Positions 37,556 to 49,400 of a stretch of 64,000 nucleotides of DNA are shown in pieces (within the stretch, counting starts at the first letter, position 1; each line of letters begins with the position of its first letter). The notes under the pieces were generated by a model, which saw only the letters and a program-made list of their open reading frames with translations, ran no database searches and was not told the DNA's origin. Both the position numbers and the translations under genes were made by a program. This stretch comes from Montifringilla adamsi. Its lineage: Eukaryota; Chordata; Aves; Passeriformes; Passeridae. Location: the NCBI GenBank assembly GCA_017590115.1, contig JAGGNK010012448.1:1262703-1326702 (forward strand). The letters run 5' to 3'.

Positions 37556-38618
37556 ATGGGACCTTTTGGGAACCTGCACTCAGGGATAAAGGATGACAAG
37601 CAGAGTAAACAGAGCTGACGAAACTTTAAGGACTTTTTCCTTGGGGTAAAAAAGCCCTCTTTCCCATGCATAAGAAATTAAGCAAGGAGGGCAGGGGACA
37701 GGCTTGGGTCAGAAAGATCCTCCTAATGGAATTACAAGAAAGAAATGCATATGCAGTTGAATCATGTATGCTGGAAGTAATACAGGGATGATGCCTGGAG
37801 GTATACAGACTGGATCACATAATGTACAGCTGGAGCTGGATTTGGCAGTGGATGTGAAAAAAATAATTAAAAAGGGCTTCTACAAGTACATTAACCTGAA
37901 AAGGATGATCAAAGAAAATATATCCTCCCTAAAAAAATAAGATAGGAGAAATGGTGACAACTGACATGAAAGCTGTGCATGGGACAATTTCCCCTCCATC
38001 AGCTGCGGGGAGCTTGGGGGTCGCCGATGAATGCTCTGTCCAGCCCCCAGGGGAGCCAGGCCAGGCATGTAGAGGACTTTACTGCTCCAGTTCCAGCACC
38101 AGGTCAATCCAGAGAAAAAAAAAAACTCACTATAAACTCAAATGGGATTCATACCCAAAACCATATTTCCCCGGTTTTCAACGGTAATCTCTTTTGCCCC
38201 CATCTCTCAAGCCCCTGAGTCTTTAGGTAGGGACTGGAGGGGGATGAAGTCCCTCCCATTGCTGAAGATCAATTTCAAATCTGCAAGCCTGGAGAAGAAG
38301 ATTTTCAATAAAGATGCTTATAAGGCAGACAGAGAGACAATTTTTACTAAGGCCTGCCTGTAAAGACAGGACAAGGAGAAATGGCTTTAAGATGAAGGAG
38401 GTGGGTTTAGATTAGATATAAGGAAGAAATTTTTTTCTTTATGATGAGTGTGGTCACCGGAACAGGATGATCAGAGTACCTGTGGGTATCTCATCCCTGG
38501 AAGTGTTCAAGGTCATGCTGTATGAGGCTTTGAAAAACATGGTTTAGTGAAATATGTTGAGGTTGCACTAAATGATCTTTAAAGGTCCCTTACAACCCAA
38601 ACCATTCTATGATTCTAC
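37556..38618 (+). mobile_element. Rearranged CR1 LINE: ORF2 5'/linker part joined to 3' end, RT core deleted
   Basis: The left part (37556-37975) matches the CR1 region between endonuclease and reverse transcriptase: 'ctgacgaaactttaaggact', 'cagctggagctggatttggc', 'aagggcttctacaagtacat'. From about 38185, 'tcaagcccctgagtctttag' and 'gaagtccctcccattgctga' continue this linker. At about 38280 the text jumps to the 3' region ('aagcctggagaagaagattt', 'aggacaaggagaaatggctt', 'taaggaagaaa'), ending in 'accattctatgattctac'. The catalytic reverse transcriptase core is therefore missing. Between about 37978 and 38160 lies a stretch that does not look like CR1 and contains an A-run (see findings). Inactive. 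Confidence 0.88.
37978..38160. other. Non-CR1 insert inside the CR1 copy
   Basis: Interrupts the CR1 linker between the equivalent of 'gaaagctg' and 'ttttcaacggtaatctcttt'. The first ~140 bases are GC-rich (TCAGCTGCGGGGAGC, CAGCCCCCAGGGGAGCCAGG) and are followed by an uninterrupted A-run near 38116-38126. That layout could be a short retroposed sequence with a poly-A tail, or a divergent part of this CR1 subfamily. Origin unknown. Confidence 0.35.
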
Positions 38619-39521
38619 ATTACTATGAACTTTTATCCTTATAGCAACATTGAATTTTGTATATGGTTAATATGGCACATAGGAGCAGTCAATATCCTGT
38701 TTAGAATCATTATTAAATTTTTAGGGGAGGCAAATGAAAAATTATTTCCCTTGCAGCACTGTTGGTCATTCTGGACATGGTCCCAGCAATGAGGTTGCAT
38801 TCTTATGTGTTCTCCCATCTCTTAAAGCAGGATTACATATTTAGCTGAAGTGAGTAAACCACCTTAGGTGACTGATTTCCTCCTTTTTCCCCACTGCAGT
38901 TACCTGCTTTTTAGTTTTCTTCCAAGACTACCCCATATGCTTTTCCAGCATGAGCAACTATGCAGCAAATCAGAGCAAGGAACAAACCTGGTAGAAAAAT
39001 AACCTCTTATTTAAATAGATTTTTTGGCTGCCACACAGCCAGACACAACCACAAAGGTTGTGTCTGGCTCTGTGGCAAACATTTGGTCCGAGAAACACTT
39101 AACTACATAACCTGTCAGTAAGTTCCCAAAAAACTGTTGTAGGCCTTTCAATGGAAGCCTGCATTTGACCATCTCCTTGCTGGAAATCCTAATGTTATTG
39201 CCACAGAAAGCAAAACACTTGATGTAATATTTACAGATACTAGAAAGGAAGTGCGTAATTACTGTGTATTTCTTATGAGTGAAAGCAACCAGAGAGAGCC
39301 TGTATTATATAGACCTACATAAGGAAAGTTTAGAAAATCCATTGTGTTTTGAATCAGTAGCATGTGCTCTACTCAACTCATTTCCTAGATCTTCTCACTA
39401 TGCCATGGGTAATGTATATCTTAAAGTCACATTTGCACCAGAACTGGAATCTCTACTACTCACACAACAACAAGCATTAATAGTGAAAATGCATCTTCAT
39501 TCCAGCTCAGCTACTGATTTA
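38619..39521. other. Unique sequence with one hairpin
   Basis: No gene recognised. The near-perfect hairpin at 39030-39076 is the only structured feature and is listed separately. Confidence 0.5.
39030..39076. repeat. 21-bp near-perfect hairpin with 5-base loop
   Basis: The left arm 39030-39050 (GCCACACAGCCAGACACAAC plus C) pairs with 39056-39076 (GGTTGTGTCTGGCTCTGTGG plus C) with one mismatch, around the loop ACAAA. One extra T-A pair closes the base. The stem is about half GC, much stronger than the AT-rich background would give by chance. It is short for a canonical microRNA precursor and more like a quasi-palindrome made by strand switching during replication. Confidence 0.93.
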
Positions 39522-39780
39522 CAGAATCATAGAATCATATAGTTTGGAAAAGATCTCTAAGACTATAGAGTTGAATTGTTGTAGTGCTGCCAAATCCATG
39601 TCCCTGAGTGCCACATCTACACATATTTTAAATACCTGAAGAAATGGTGACTCAACCATGTCCCTGGGCAGCCTGTTCAAAAACTCTCCAACTCTTCCCT
39701 TAAAGAAATATTTCCTAATATCCAATCTAAACTTCCCCTGGAACATGGCAAGGGGCAATTTCCTCTTATCCTAACTCATC
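39522..39780 (-). mobile_element. CR1-type LINE 3' end, minus orientation
   Basis: Starts with the reverse-complement tail 'cagaatcatagaatcatat', then 'agtttggaaaagatctctaa', 'ccatgtccctgagtgccaca', 'catgtccctgggcagcctgt', 'atttcctaatatccaatcta' and 'caatttcctcttatccta'. The minus-strand frame 39519-39758 still reads as the ORF2 C-terminal tail in part ([22 protein letters not shown]), so this fragment spans the last codons of ORF2 and the 3' UTR. It is 5'-truncated near 39780, about 60 bases before the LTR at 39841. Confidence 0.93.
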
Positions 39781-39840
39781 AAAGATTACACCTGTCTAAA
39801 ATATGAACAGACATTTTCTCTAGAAAAATGCTACCAAAGG

Positions 39841-40233
39841 TGTCCTGGTTATGACCAGGATTAATTTTTGCAGTAACAGGAGGGAAGTTATTCTACACTA
39901 CCTCATATCATTGTCAGGTGTGACAACAAAAGACACTCTTCTGGGGAGAAGGAGTTTCTTCTGGTCAGGAAAACATGGTGGGGGAAGCCATCTGGTAATT
40001 GGTTACTGTTGCAGGCTTTCCAAGTGAATCCTTTCTTTTCTTATGCATTTTGTCATTAATATTGTTGATGTTACTATTCGTTTTCTTATCACATTGCTCT
40101 TTCCAGTAAATTCCTCTAATGTCAAACCATGATCTCTGCATTTCGTGCCTCCAGCTTGGGGGGTGGGCAGGACGAAGAAGCAGTGTGTGGTTTTGGTAGG
40201 AATACTAAATTGGAGATTAGCATTCCCATGACA
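39841..40233 (+). mobile_element. Solo LTR, avian ERVL-like, with intact 5-bp target duplication
   Basis: Starts TGTCCTGGTT, followed by 'gaccaggattaatttttgca', a polyadenylation-side region with 'attaatattgttgatgttac' and 'tttcttatcacattgctctt', then 'accatgatctctgcatttcg', and ends ...CATGACA at 40233. The 5-mer AAAGG occurs immediately before (39836-39840) and immediately after (40234-40238), as expected for ERVL-type integration and fixing both ends. It belongs to the same broad family as the LTRs at 20517 and 33474 but is shorter, lacking part of U3. No internal genes remain, so the provirus recombined between its LTRs. Confidence 0.85.
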
Positions 40234-43200
40234 AAAGGCTTCAATAAGGTCCAGGCAGAGAGCATCCACAACCTTGTCAATTGCTGTCTATCCCTTCTGA
40301 AGCATTACTGCAGCATTTCAGCTGTGCAAGTTATCCTACCCTGTTTCCATGATGGCAACTATGTCAATGACTTCCAGCTCCTCTTGTTTGTTGTCTGTGG
40401 TGTGTGCATTGGTGTACATGCAATTCAGCAGAATTATCAGTCCTGTTACTCTGAAGAGGGAAGAAGCCCTAATTCCTATGTGAATATAGAATTAAATCTA
40501 TGCCAACTTGATCTGGCTTTTCTATATCAGCTACCAGGATACAGCAAAAGAACACCACAGGAAAAGGTAAAAAAATATTTTTCTTAAGGTAACTTTTTTT
40601 CTTTTTTTCTTTTTCCTGGCAGGGTAAAATTTCTAACAACGTCAGGATTCTCTCAGACACCAATGAGTTGCATGAATCTAGAAATTCAGTCAGTTTCTCA
40701 ATTTGTTTGGAAGAATATGGTGCTATGGTCTCTCTGAGCTTGCAAGTGTTTTTACTTGGATGATTTATGTTCTGCTCTCCTGAGCCTCCATAAATAAGAC
40801 TTTAGAAGCCCATTTACTTCATTTGAAACATTTTAACAGAATATTGAGCAAAGCATTATCTCCTCAAAGAGAACTGTTACATAATATATTTATGGATTTA
40901 AAAACTGATACATGTTCAGATTGTATGGATTTATGTACTTGAGAAAGAAAGACCTAATGGATGTAATTTATAGTAAGTATGTGAGATTGATACCCTTGTT
41001 TATTGATGGCAATAATCTATTAATATTTGAAATACAGTGCTATTCCTATTATTTATACATACTTTAGAACACTTTTTTTCTGTGATGGTTTATCAGTAAC
41101 CTCTCCACATTTCTTCTAATTACATTTTTACAGTGACATATTTTAAGGCTATACTGTATTTTCTCCAACTTTGAAATTCATGGGCAACCATAAATTCAGA
41201 ACTTTAATACAGTGCTTTAATGTTTATTAAGAGAGCAGGTGTAGGTATGGAAAACCTCCAATTAAAAAAAAGCAAATAAATACTAAGCAAGGAATCAAAG
41301 GAATTTACGACTGTCACATCGGATTTTTCAAGGGTAGTGGGTGGAGCAGTAAAAGAGTACAATTCAAGAGTACAATACATTCTAGCTGCAAATATGTCTT
41401 TGAGACAAGATACTTGTATCATTTTTTTTCATCTTGCTCAGCTCAAAGTGCATAACACTAGTATAAAATCAGAACCCCTTGTTGAGGTATCTGTCTTACA
41501 GATATGCTTAAGCAGGATTTATAGCCAGAATCTGGGGTGAATGCACCCATATCTGAATACATTCAGATGTGAAAATGAAGCTAGGAAAGGCATATTTACT
41601 CTCCTGCTGAAGTTTTGTAAGACATTATTGGTTCTGTTTCTAAACTTGACAAGGATTGTCTAACTGCCACAAAAGCATACAAGAAAGAGGTCTTTGATAA
41701 GTACTACTGTCCAGTTGAATGTTGCAAGTACATTTCTTACACAGAGACTCTAACCAAAGTTTGTTCACTGCTTTCTCTCAAAATGCAGTCAAAAGAGACC
41801 ACTTCATTTTTGTAAAAAAAGCAGCAAATAAAGCAGTCACATAGGCAGCAGAGAATCAGTTTGTAAGCCTCCTCTGATGGGATTCAAGCCATGAAAACAC
41901 CCAACTGACCCTGTTATACATCATCAGAAAAGATATAGGGAAAATTAAGAATATGAACTGGTATCCCTTTCTCCCACCAGCTTGAAGAGTAAGCTACCTC
42001 TTTTTGGTCTGAGAAATTTTATACTTTCTACCCAATCATGGTATGTGTGCAGAAGAAAAGAATTTGTTGGAGACAAGCAAAAAGTTGAGGAGCACAGGTT
42101 GAAGACCTGTACCAGCAAGCCTGTCTATATGGAGGAGTGGCTTAAGATCAAGCATTGAGGATAGTCTAACATATTAAGATAGCCCCTACCAACTCCTCAA
42201 CCCCTCTTCAAAGGGATAAAATTCCACCACATCCCTGCTTTCAGGTATTTCCTATTGACTTATTCAGGTTACAGAATTTCTGGGGCACCACTCTGAAATA
42301 CAGTGCCTTTACTTAATATAAAATGAAAGAAGGGTCTACAGCTCTAGGTATTACATTTTGGTCCTGCACCATATGCTTGACTTCCAGATGTTCATATTTA
42401 TTGGTTTGAATTATCAAATTTAAGTGGCATCAGGTCAGCTCTTCATAGTACTCATAGAATATGCCATAAGAGCACTAAACAGTCCATCCTTCAAGAACAA
42501 CATGATGTGAACAGTTACCATCTTATTTCATACTGGTTCAGCATTTAGCTCACTTACAATTTGTCTTTAATAAGGTGATAAGTCTTTCAATAAGGATCAA
42601 AACTGCAGAGAGACCTTTGCTCTTCACAGATGTGCTACTTAAAGATTTCTCTTTTTCCACACCCCAACTGCTAGCAACAGTTTTCTTGTTGTAGGTTGCC
42701 ACCCTTGCAGTGCAGTGCGTGTGGATGATTCCTATTTCCCTGCCAGCAAACCAGCTGCATTAATTTCAACAGTTCATGTAATAGCTTGAATTAACTTAGT
42801 TTATTTTGCCTGGTCTGAATTAGGAAGTATTCCAGGACCAGTATAACAAAACACAATAGTGGGAGGTGGAAATTTCAAACCATCCGAGAAAGATACCCAC
42901 AGGGAGTGAACAGTAACATCTTTAGCTGATGCTGCTGCACTCAAAAGGAAGCATCTGTCCATTATATAAAATGCAGTTTCACGGTCCGTAATATTAGAGC
43001 TTTAAACTACTGAATTACCAGACATTACCAATTTGATTTGAATCAGGTGTAGATATATAATTGCATTTTTATCAAATTAACCATAGCAAACAATCCCTGA
43101 TCCAATAGAAAGTTATGGCAAATTTGTTTGGCAATGTTTGTTCCAAAATAAAATTTGCCTGCAATACCACAAGCAAAATATATTAAAACCACTTTGTGAG

Positions 43201-44490
43201 GGGAAGGTAAACATAGTAGTACTTTGGTAGGTTTTATCATAGTAGTGCAGCTTTTTTGATCCATATACAAGTACTGCACATCAAAATGTCATGTCATGGA
43301 GTCACAGTTTGAGAGAAGCATGTTCCAGCCTGCTTTTTTGCAGTTTTTTGGTTTGGTATTTTGGGTTTTTTCTTACTTATTTTAAGGGGATTCATGCTTC
43401 CTAGGTTTTGAAGAGATCCCCTTACATGGGAGCAAAGAGAATTTCATAGAACAAAAAGGGGAGAGGTGATCTCTGTGTGTTAATGAAGGTATGGAATCCA
43501 TAGGAAAGATTAGAGTACCATTTATAGGAAATTCCTATGCATTGTAGAAAAACTTGCAACAACCTTGTTTGTATGAAATATTGCCTTATTTCTTAGGTAA
43601 GCCCATGGTAATTAAACACAGTGAGATCACTGGGACCAGACTCACAATGATCAGAATTTTAAAAATCTCATAACAAGGTAAAGGGCCACAGCCTCATACA
43701 AGGGAATTTTTGCACATTGCTTTGTTTTTTATATTCTTTTGACTCTATATTCTAAAAGCTTTCTCCTGAAGTTCAAGCCAAGAGCAAATTCTGCTGCTGA
43801 TGTCTTTATGAGTTTCATTGTTGATTGCATATGCAAGTAATGCAGTGATTGAGCACTGCTTCAAGAACTTGTTTTTGAAATTACACTGTGAAGATCAAAC
43901 ATTTCAACACTTCTGTTGTTGAAAATTATAATGCTGTATGGGGCAGATGACTGTAGAGAAGACTTACCTTAAATATTATATGTCTTAACTATTATCATTA
44001 GATTAAAATCTGCAGCTGAGGATGAGTCTAAATCAGAGCAATCAAGCCTATTGCTCTTGATGTAGAATGGAAACAAAACCCAGATAAGAATTTTGAATTA
44101 TCACTATAAAGTTAGAAAAACGTCTAGGATTAACATTTCTTGAACTACATGTGGTTTAAGATCCTAGCCAAGTTTCAGATCAATATTTTATCTCAACATT
44201 TAGACCAGACATTTAGACCATTTTAACAATATTGCAGCTCCTTTAACATCTAATATTAAGGGAATCTATAAAACTAAATTAACCAGTGTGCTAAAGGTGC
44301 CTTTAGTCAAGTGAAGTCTGTATATAGAGAAATGCCCTGCCCTTGCCATTTGTATGGAAGTGCTGATGAACAGATGAGTGGGTGGTTGCAGGAACACAAG
44401 TCTTCTCTGCTCATCCAAACCACTTTTTAATTGACAAGGCAGACAAACCATTCTGCTTTCTGGCTGCTGGTTTAGGTCCTCTATGCAAGA
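40234..44490. other. Unique sequence, no gene seen
   Basis: The 152-codon open frame 40129-40587 begins inside the LTR and runs into this flank; its protein has no recognised domain, so it is not called a gene. A T/G-rich tract lies near 43340-43373. Short open frames at 41204-41422 and 43043-43279 are unremarkable. Confidence 0.5.
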
Positions 44491-44660
44491 CCTAAAACTA
44501 AAAAAACCCCAAACTAAAATCATACCCCAAAACTAGAACCCAATGCACATTTAAAAAATGCCAAAAATCAAAGCAGCATCATCACCACCACCACCACTAC
44601 CAATAATTAAAAAAAAAAAAAAACCCAAACCATAAAATCACAAAAAAACAAACAAACCAC
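44491..44660. repeat. A/C-rich low-complexity block with (CAC)n
   Basis: A long G-poor tract on the plus strand. It holds AAAAAACCCC and AACTAAAA motifs, a CATCATCACCACCACCACCA run near 44567-44590, a 15-base A-run near 44609, and CAAACAAACC. It is a composite of simple repeats without coding content. Confidence 0.85.
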
Positions 44661-45191
44661 TTACAAAAATTTGCAACCCAAGACCAACCCCCTATAATTT
44701 TAAATCTAAATCTAAACAGATTATTTTCTGTTTGTAAAACTGGGAAAGCAAAGAACTAGTTCAGAACTGATATTTGCACTGCAGATATTCTAGCCTCTAT
44801 TCTCTGAATTGTGTCTGTTTGGGTTGGTGTTTTCGTTTTTTTGTTCTATTGTTTGGGCGGTGTGTGTTCAATTATTTATTTCCATTATTATTTCTATATT
44901 TCCTAGAGGCACTAAAGAGAATCTGGGTTCGAGTAAATTAAGTTATCCAAGACATTTAAAAACTTGCAGCCATTTTTTATGAGTGGGTTTTGCACTTTGA
45001 GTTTAAATTACTGGGAGATGCATACAGTAGACATCTTTTCAAATGAAGTCATTGTCCTCTGTGTACTCAAGATAATGGGACACTCCCTCAAGAAGATAAT
45101 GGGACAGTGGCTCCAAAAATCCCTTTTACTCAAAAATTGCGATGAATTTTTTCTGTTTGGGTAAAGCAGCAAATAACATTCCATACTCTGG

Positions 45192-45206
45192 AGCACCATC
45201 TGCTGG
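45192..45206 (-). promoter_or_regulatory. CTCF-like core motif
   Basis: On the minus strand it reads CCAGCAGATGGTGCT, matching the degenerate CTCF core CCASYAGRKGGCRSY except for T in place of C at position 12. This is a sequence match only. Single matches are common, so occupancy is unknown. Confidence 0.3.
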
Positions 45207-46358
45207 TACCTGATAAATTCTTTATTCACTGGAGCAATTACTTTTTTTTTCCTCAGTGAACAGCTTTGTATCTTCTATGATTTGGAGTCTTAAGGGGGGT
45301 GGGGGCATCAGAGCTGAGGGGAGAGTTCCTGTTTTACTACAAAGTGGAGAAGCTGACTAAATTGAAAAAAAAGACTATTTCACAACAATATTCCTGTCAC
45401 ACACAGCAAATACATTACAAAGCAATCTCGATTTTTACAGCTCATTTTTGGAATGAATCAGTCCCTTGGAATGCACAGTTCAGGACCTGTAACAACCCAG
45501 CTTTTACCCATGCAACCCAGGGCAACAGGGGCTTGGCTACATAGATTCACTTGGGAGGACAGCAAGAAAAGATTACATGAGATACCACGGCATAAATATA
45601 TAATGGATCTTAATAAATTATGTGGGTTTGTCTCACAATGGCCATAGTCATTACAGTTCCAGCAATATGAAGCAATAATCTACTCTCCAGAAGTGGTGCC
45701 TTGGGAGACAACAGCAACCACTGTTTCTGTGTTGTCCTTCCAGTATCCCCAGTATTGACCTGTTTATGGAAAACAGTTGGGCTAGGGAGTTTCTGTGGGA
45801 AATGGCTTTTCATATAATTTTTTAAACTGTACTCTGTGAAAACTGAAATATTTAATGAACAGAGTCCAACAAAACAGGCATGGCCATATCCTCTCCGGAC
45901 TGTAAACAGCTAGCTCAGGGAAAACACTGGAACCACCATGGGCTGCAGTTGTGGGATGGTATCATGTTCCCACCTATTCAGAGCTGGAGAGAGCCTCAAC
46001 TGTAGGTTTCAGAACAGCTAGCTTCTCCCTGGGAGACCCATAGTCAAGTTATTAAGTTCAGAATGTGGATTCCCAAAGGAAATAATAAAAGACCTCTACA
46101 ACTATACCCTAAATAAATTATTTGAGTCACTGCTAACTAAAGGTTCTCAAATTCTTCATCCCACTGAAAATGCTAGAAAATCGATTTACATTTTCCAAAG
46201 AGAAGAGAATATTTTTTGAAATTTCCATGGAGGGGAATTTCAGTTGCCAGAGTCTTCTGAGAAAGATCACTCAGTGCATTGCCGTCTTCTAAATCCAGCA
46301 ATTGCTACTCATTCAGGAAATTAAAAAGAGGCCAAAGGTCTCCTCTCTCTCCAAACAT

Positions 46359-46416
46359 GTACACACACACACGCAGACACACACGCACACACACGCACAC
46401 ACATATATACATATAT
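46359..46416. repeat. (CA)n microsatellite with CG interruptions
   Basis: An ACACAC tract interrupted by ACGCAGAC and ACGCAC units, grading into ATATATACATATAT at the right end. Typical avian dinucleotide repeat. Confidence 0.95.
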
Positions 46417-49400
46417 CTTAATATCTCCTGGAGCCAGTGATTTCTGCAAATGTTTTCAATGGGACCTGTAACTTTTGAATTCTGATTAGTTCAACTCCCA
46501 GCTCCCAGCAGTACTGCTTCACTTAGCATAAATTATTTATTTATTGCCAAGAATTTCAAGGGGATGAGAAATAATTCAGCTTGATAAAAACAACAACAAC
46601 CAGAAGGGGACTGAACTTCCCAAGTAGTAAGAGGGGGAAATTTCTGTTCACTGCTTTTCAAATGAAAACATACAGAAGGATGACTCAACTGGAAATGAAA
46701 ATCCCCCAGCCTCATCACTAAAATTATTAATAAGTGGATCTGGTTTGTAAAAGCAAGCAATACTAAATATATACTGCTTTATATCAAATAAAGACCTCTC
46801 TTAGCATTTGTGGGAGACTGAGTTGTTTTCTGGTGTGATTTTTTTTTAAATCCTGATGTCATTTTTCAGGACAAAAATCCAGTTTTGAGCATTGTGAAGA
46901 AAGCCATAATGTAACATGAATTTATTGCGTACTGTAAAAACTGTCTCATGAGGCCAACAGATTCTCTCCTCTCCTTTTCCCAAGCAGAAAAAGCAGAACT
47001 GAAACTGGGAGGAGGGGGACCTTAAAATATATTTTCATTCTAATTAACTTCAAAAATCTGATTGCATTAAGGAAAGAAAATACCTACCCAGAAGACTTCA
47101 TTGTTCAGTTTTACTGGGGCATCAGAATGTAGCTTTTACTAGTGGCACCAGTTTAATCTGCTGTTCATATGTACAAAAAACAGACAAAACCTAAACAAAA
47201 CTGAAACACAAGCATTTACACAAATTTTATTTGATAATAAGGTAGGTTTGATGCAAATTTCAGAGCACAGAAGGGGTTTAAATTAGTAATTGGTAACCAC
47301 GTGCTAAGGTGGTTTGTGCATTCCTGCTCACTGCAGCCCAGGGTGCTCAACTTGCCAACTCCCCCTGGATGGTTTCTTGACACATTTCTACCTCTGCCAT
47401 TTCTGTGCAGCATTAGCAGAGGATTGGTTTGGTCATCTGTACAGGCTAGCCACTCTCAGATAATCACTTCCAAAAGTATCACCAGTGGTGAATCAGCAGG
47501 AAGCTGTGTAGGAGGCTGCTCATTACACCTGGGGACTGCTCTCACCTACTCACCTGTTTAGACATATTCTACAGCACCTGCAAGTTGACAAGTACTTCAG
47601 CCACTGCAGAAGAATTGTAGTCCCTTGAAGACAATAATTATTGGAGGCTAATGCTGCCATAACAATCCTATCTTCACTTTTAATCAATAGAGACCAGATC
47701 AATGTTATTAGCTGCACTGTGATAGGTTTCAAATCTGTTTATGTAACTTTTGTCCTGAGATCGAACAGACAGAGTCAGGGAGAGCTCCCAAGGCAGAAAG
47801 TCAACAATAACTAAGAAAATGAAATAGTTAAAGGAAAATAGTTTTTGACAGCTGTGGCATTAGGACTGAAGAGAATAAATAATATTTATTCTCCTTACAC
47901 TCCTCTTCTGCGACTCCCTTCCCTCCTGCACCCCTTTCCCAAAATGCTTACAGCTCTCCAGAGATTGCATTAAACAGAGTTAATGGAGTAACCGGTGGAA
48001 GAACCCAGAGCAAATACTGCCATCAAGTGTCCAAGAGACCTGTTAGCAGTGCAGACTCTTCCATCTACATCCACACATGGAGATGAGAGTGTTAACTCAC
48101 GGCAGCCATTGGTGGTGTATGTTCATATACAATTCTCTCTGGTACAAAGTCAAATGGTTAACAAATCTGAATGTACAGGTCAATGGAAACCCATCCTCCT
48201 GGGGACAACAGAGATACATTAGAGTCTGAAAAGTGTAGCCAGGATGGGAAATCATTCTCCCTGTGTCTGGGCTTCTGTAGCTGTACAGCCTATTCTATTT
48301 CCTGGAATGCCTCAAAATTGAATTTAACTGTTTTCTCTTGGTTCAGAACTTAGGTGAGATGTCAAGAGCTTCCGGAGAAAGTGCACTTAAGCATGTGGGA
48401 TCACTGCCACACCCTCATGGGCTGCCATTAATGTGGATGTCTTAGGCAACACCTTACAACATCCAAAAGGATCTCCCAGCCCACAGGGCACCCCCAGGGC
48501 ACTGACCACCCAATGGCAGAAACCAGCTCCTGGGCCTTATTCCTTCTTCCCTCCTATTTACTTGGGCGGTCACACAGCACACTGCCTCTCTGACTCACTG
48601 GCAACAAACTATTTCCCCCTCTTTATCTTTTGATCTTACTGCTTAATTTCAATAAAATCTAACTGAATGTATGTAGTTTTTGAAAATTGGTGATTTCCAG
48701 TGAAAAAGAGAAATCCTAGCTGAGTTTTATTCTTATTAATCTTGTGAGATGGCTGATTCATAAAAATGGAAGGGAACAGATGCATTCTCATTAAAAATAT
48801 TTATATTTCAATTTTTCACTGTTTATTATTTTAAGCAGGTAATGTACAAAGAGTTTTTTGTAGTCATCAAAAACAAGTGTGTTCTCTGATTATGTTAATT
48901 TTCACTGTGTGACTTACTATATGAACAATGTAAATAAAAGTTTTAAGGGAATTGTGTTCAAACAACAATAATCAGTAAAAAAAAGCAGGAGCAGGAAAGT
49001 TTTCTGGTTAAATTTTCTTCAGAGAGGCTTGAAGGAGACTGATGGTGAACAGAAATTGTGCAGCTTCTTGAAGATTAGGATGCGCCAGGGCAGGGTCTAG
49101 GAAGTTGAAAAGCAGAGAAAGAGATTAAAGAACTGGTGGAATTAAAGGATTAGGAAAGGCAACTGAATTTATGAGGCATTTACAATAAATAAAGCTGTAG
49201 ATTAAAGCAGAAATATGACTACATGGAAAAACCAAGGTAAAACATAGACGAGATTAAATAGAATGCATAGCTTCAATATTACATGTGGCATAAAGGTGAA
49301 GACTAAAAGCCTGAATATGACATAGGAAGATAATCAGATAATCAATGTCTCTAAATGATATCCAAGACTCTTAATAAGAATATCATTTTATAGGCAGCAG

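Noticed and set aside
40129..40587. Longest open frame in the window (152 codons, plus strand)
   Set aside because: It starts inside the solo LTR (ends 40233) and crosses the target duplication into the flank, so it cannot be one ancestral gene. No domain is recognisable.
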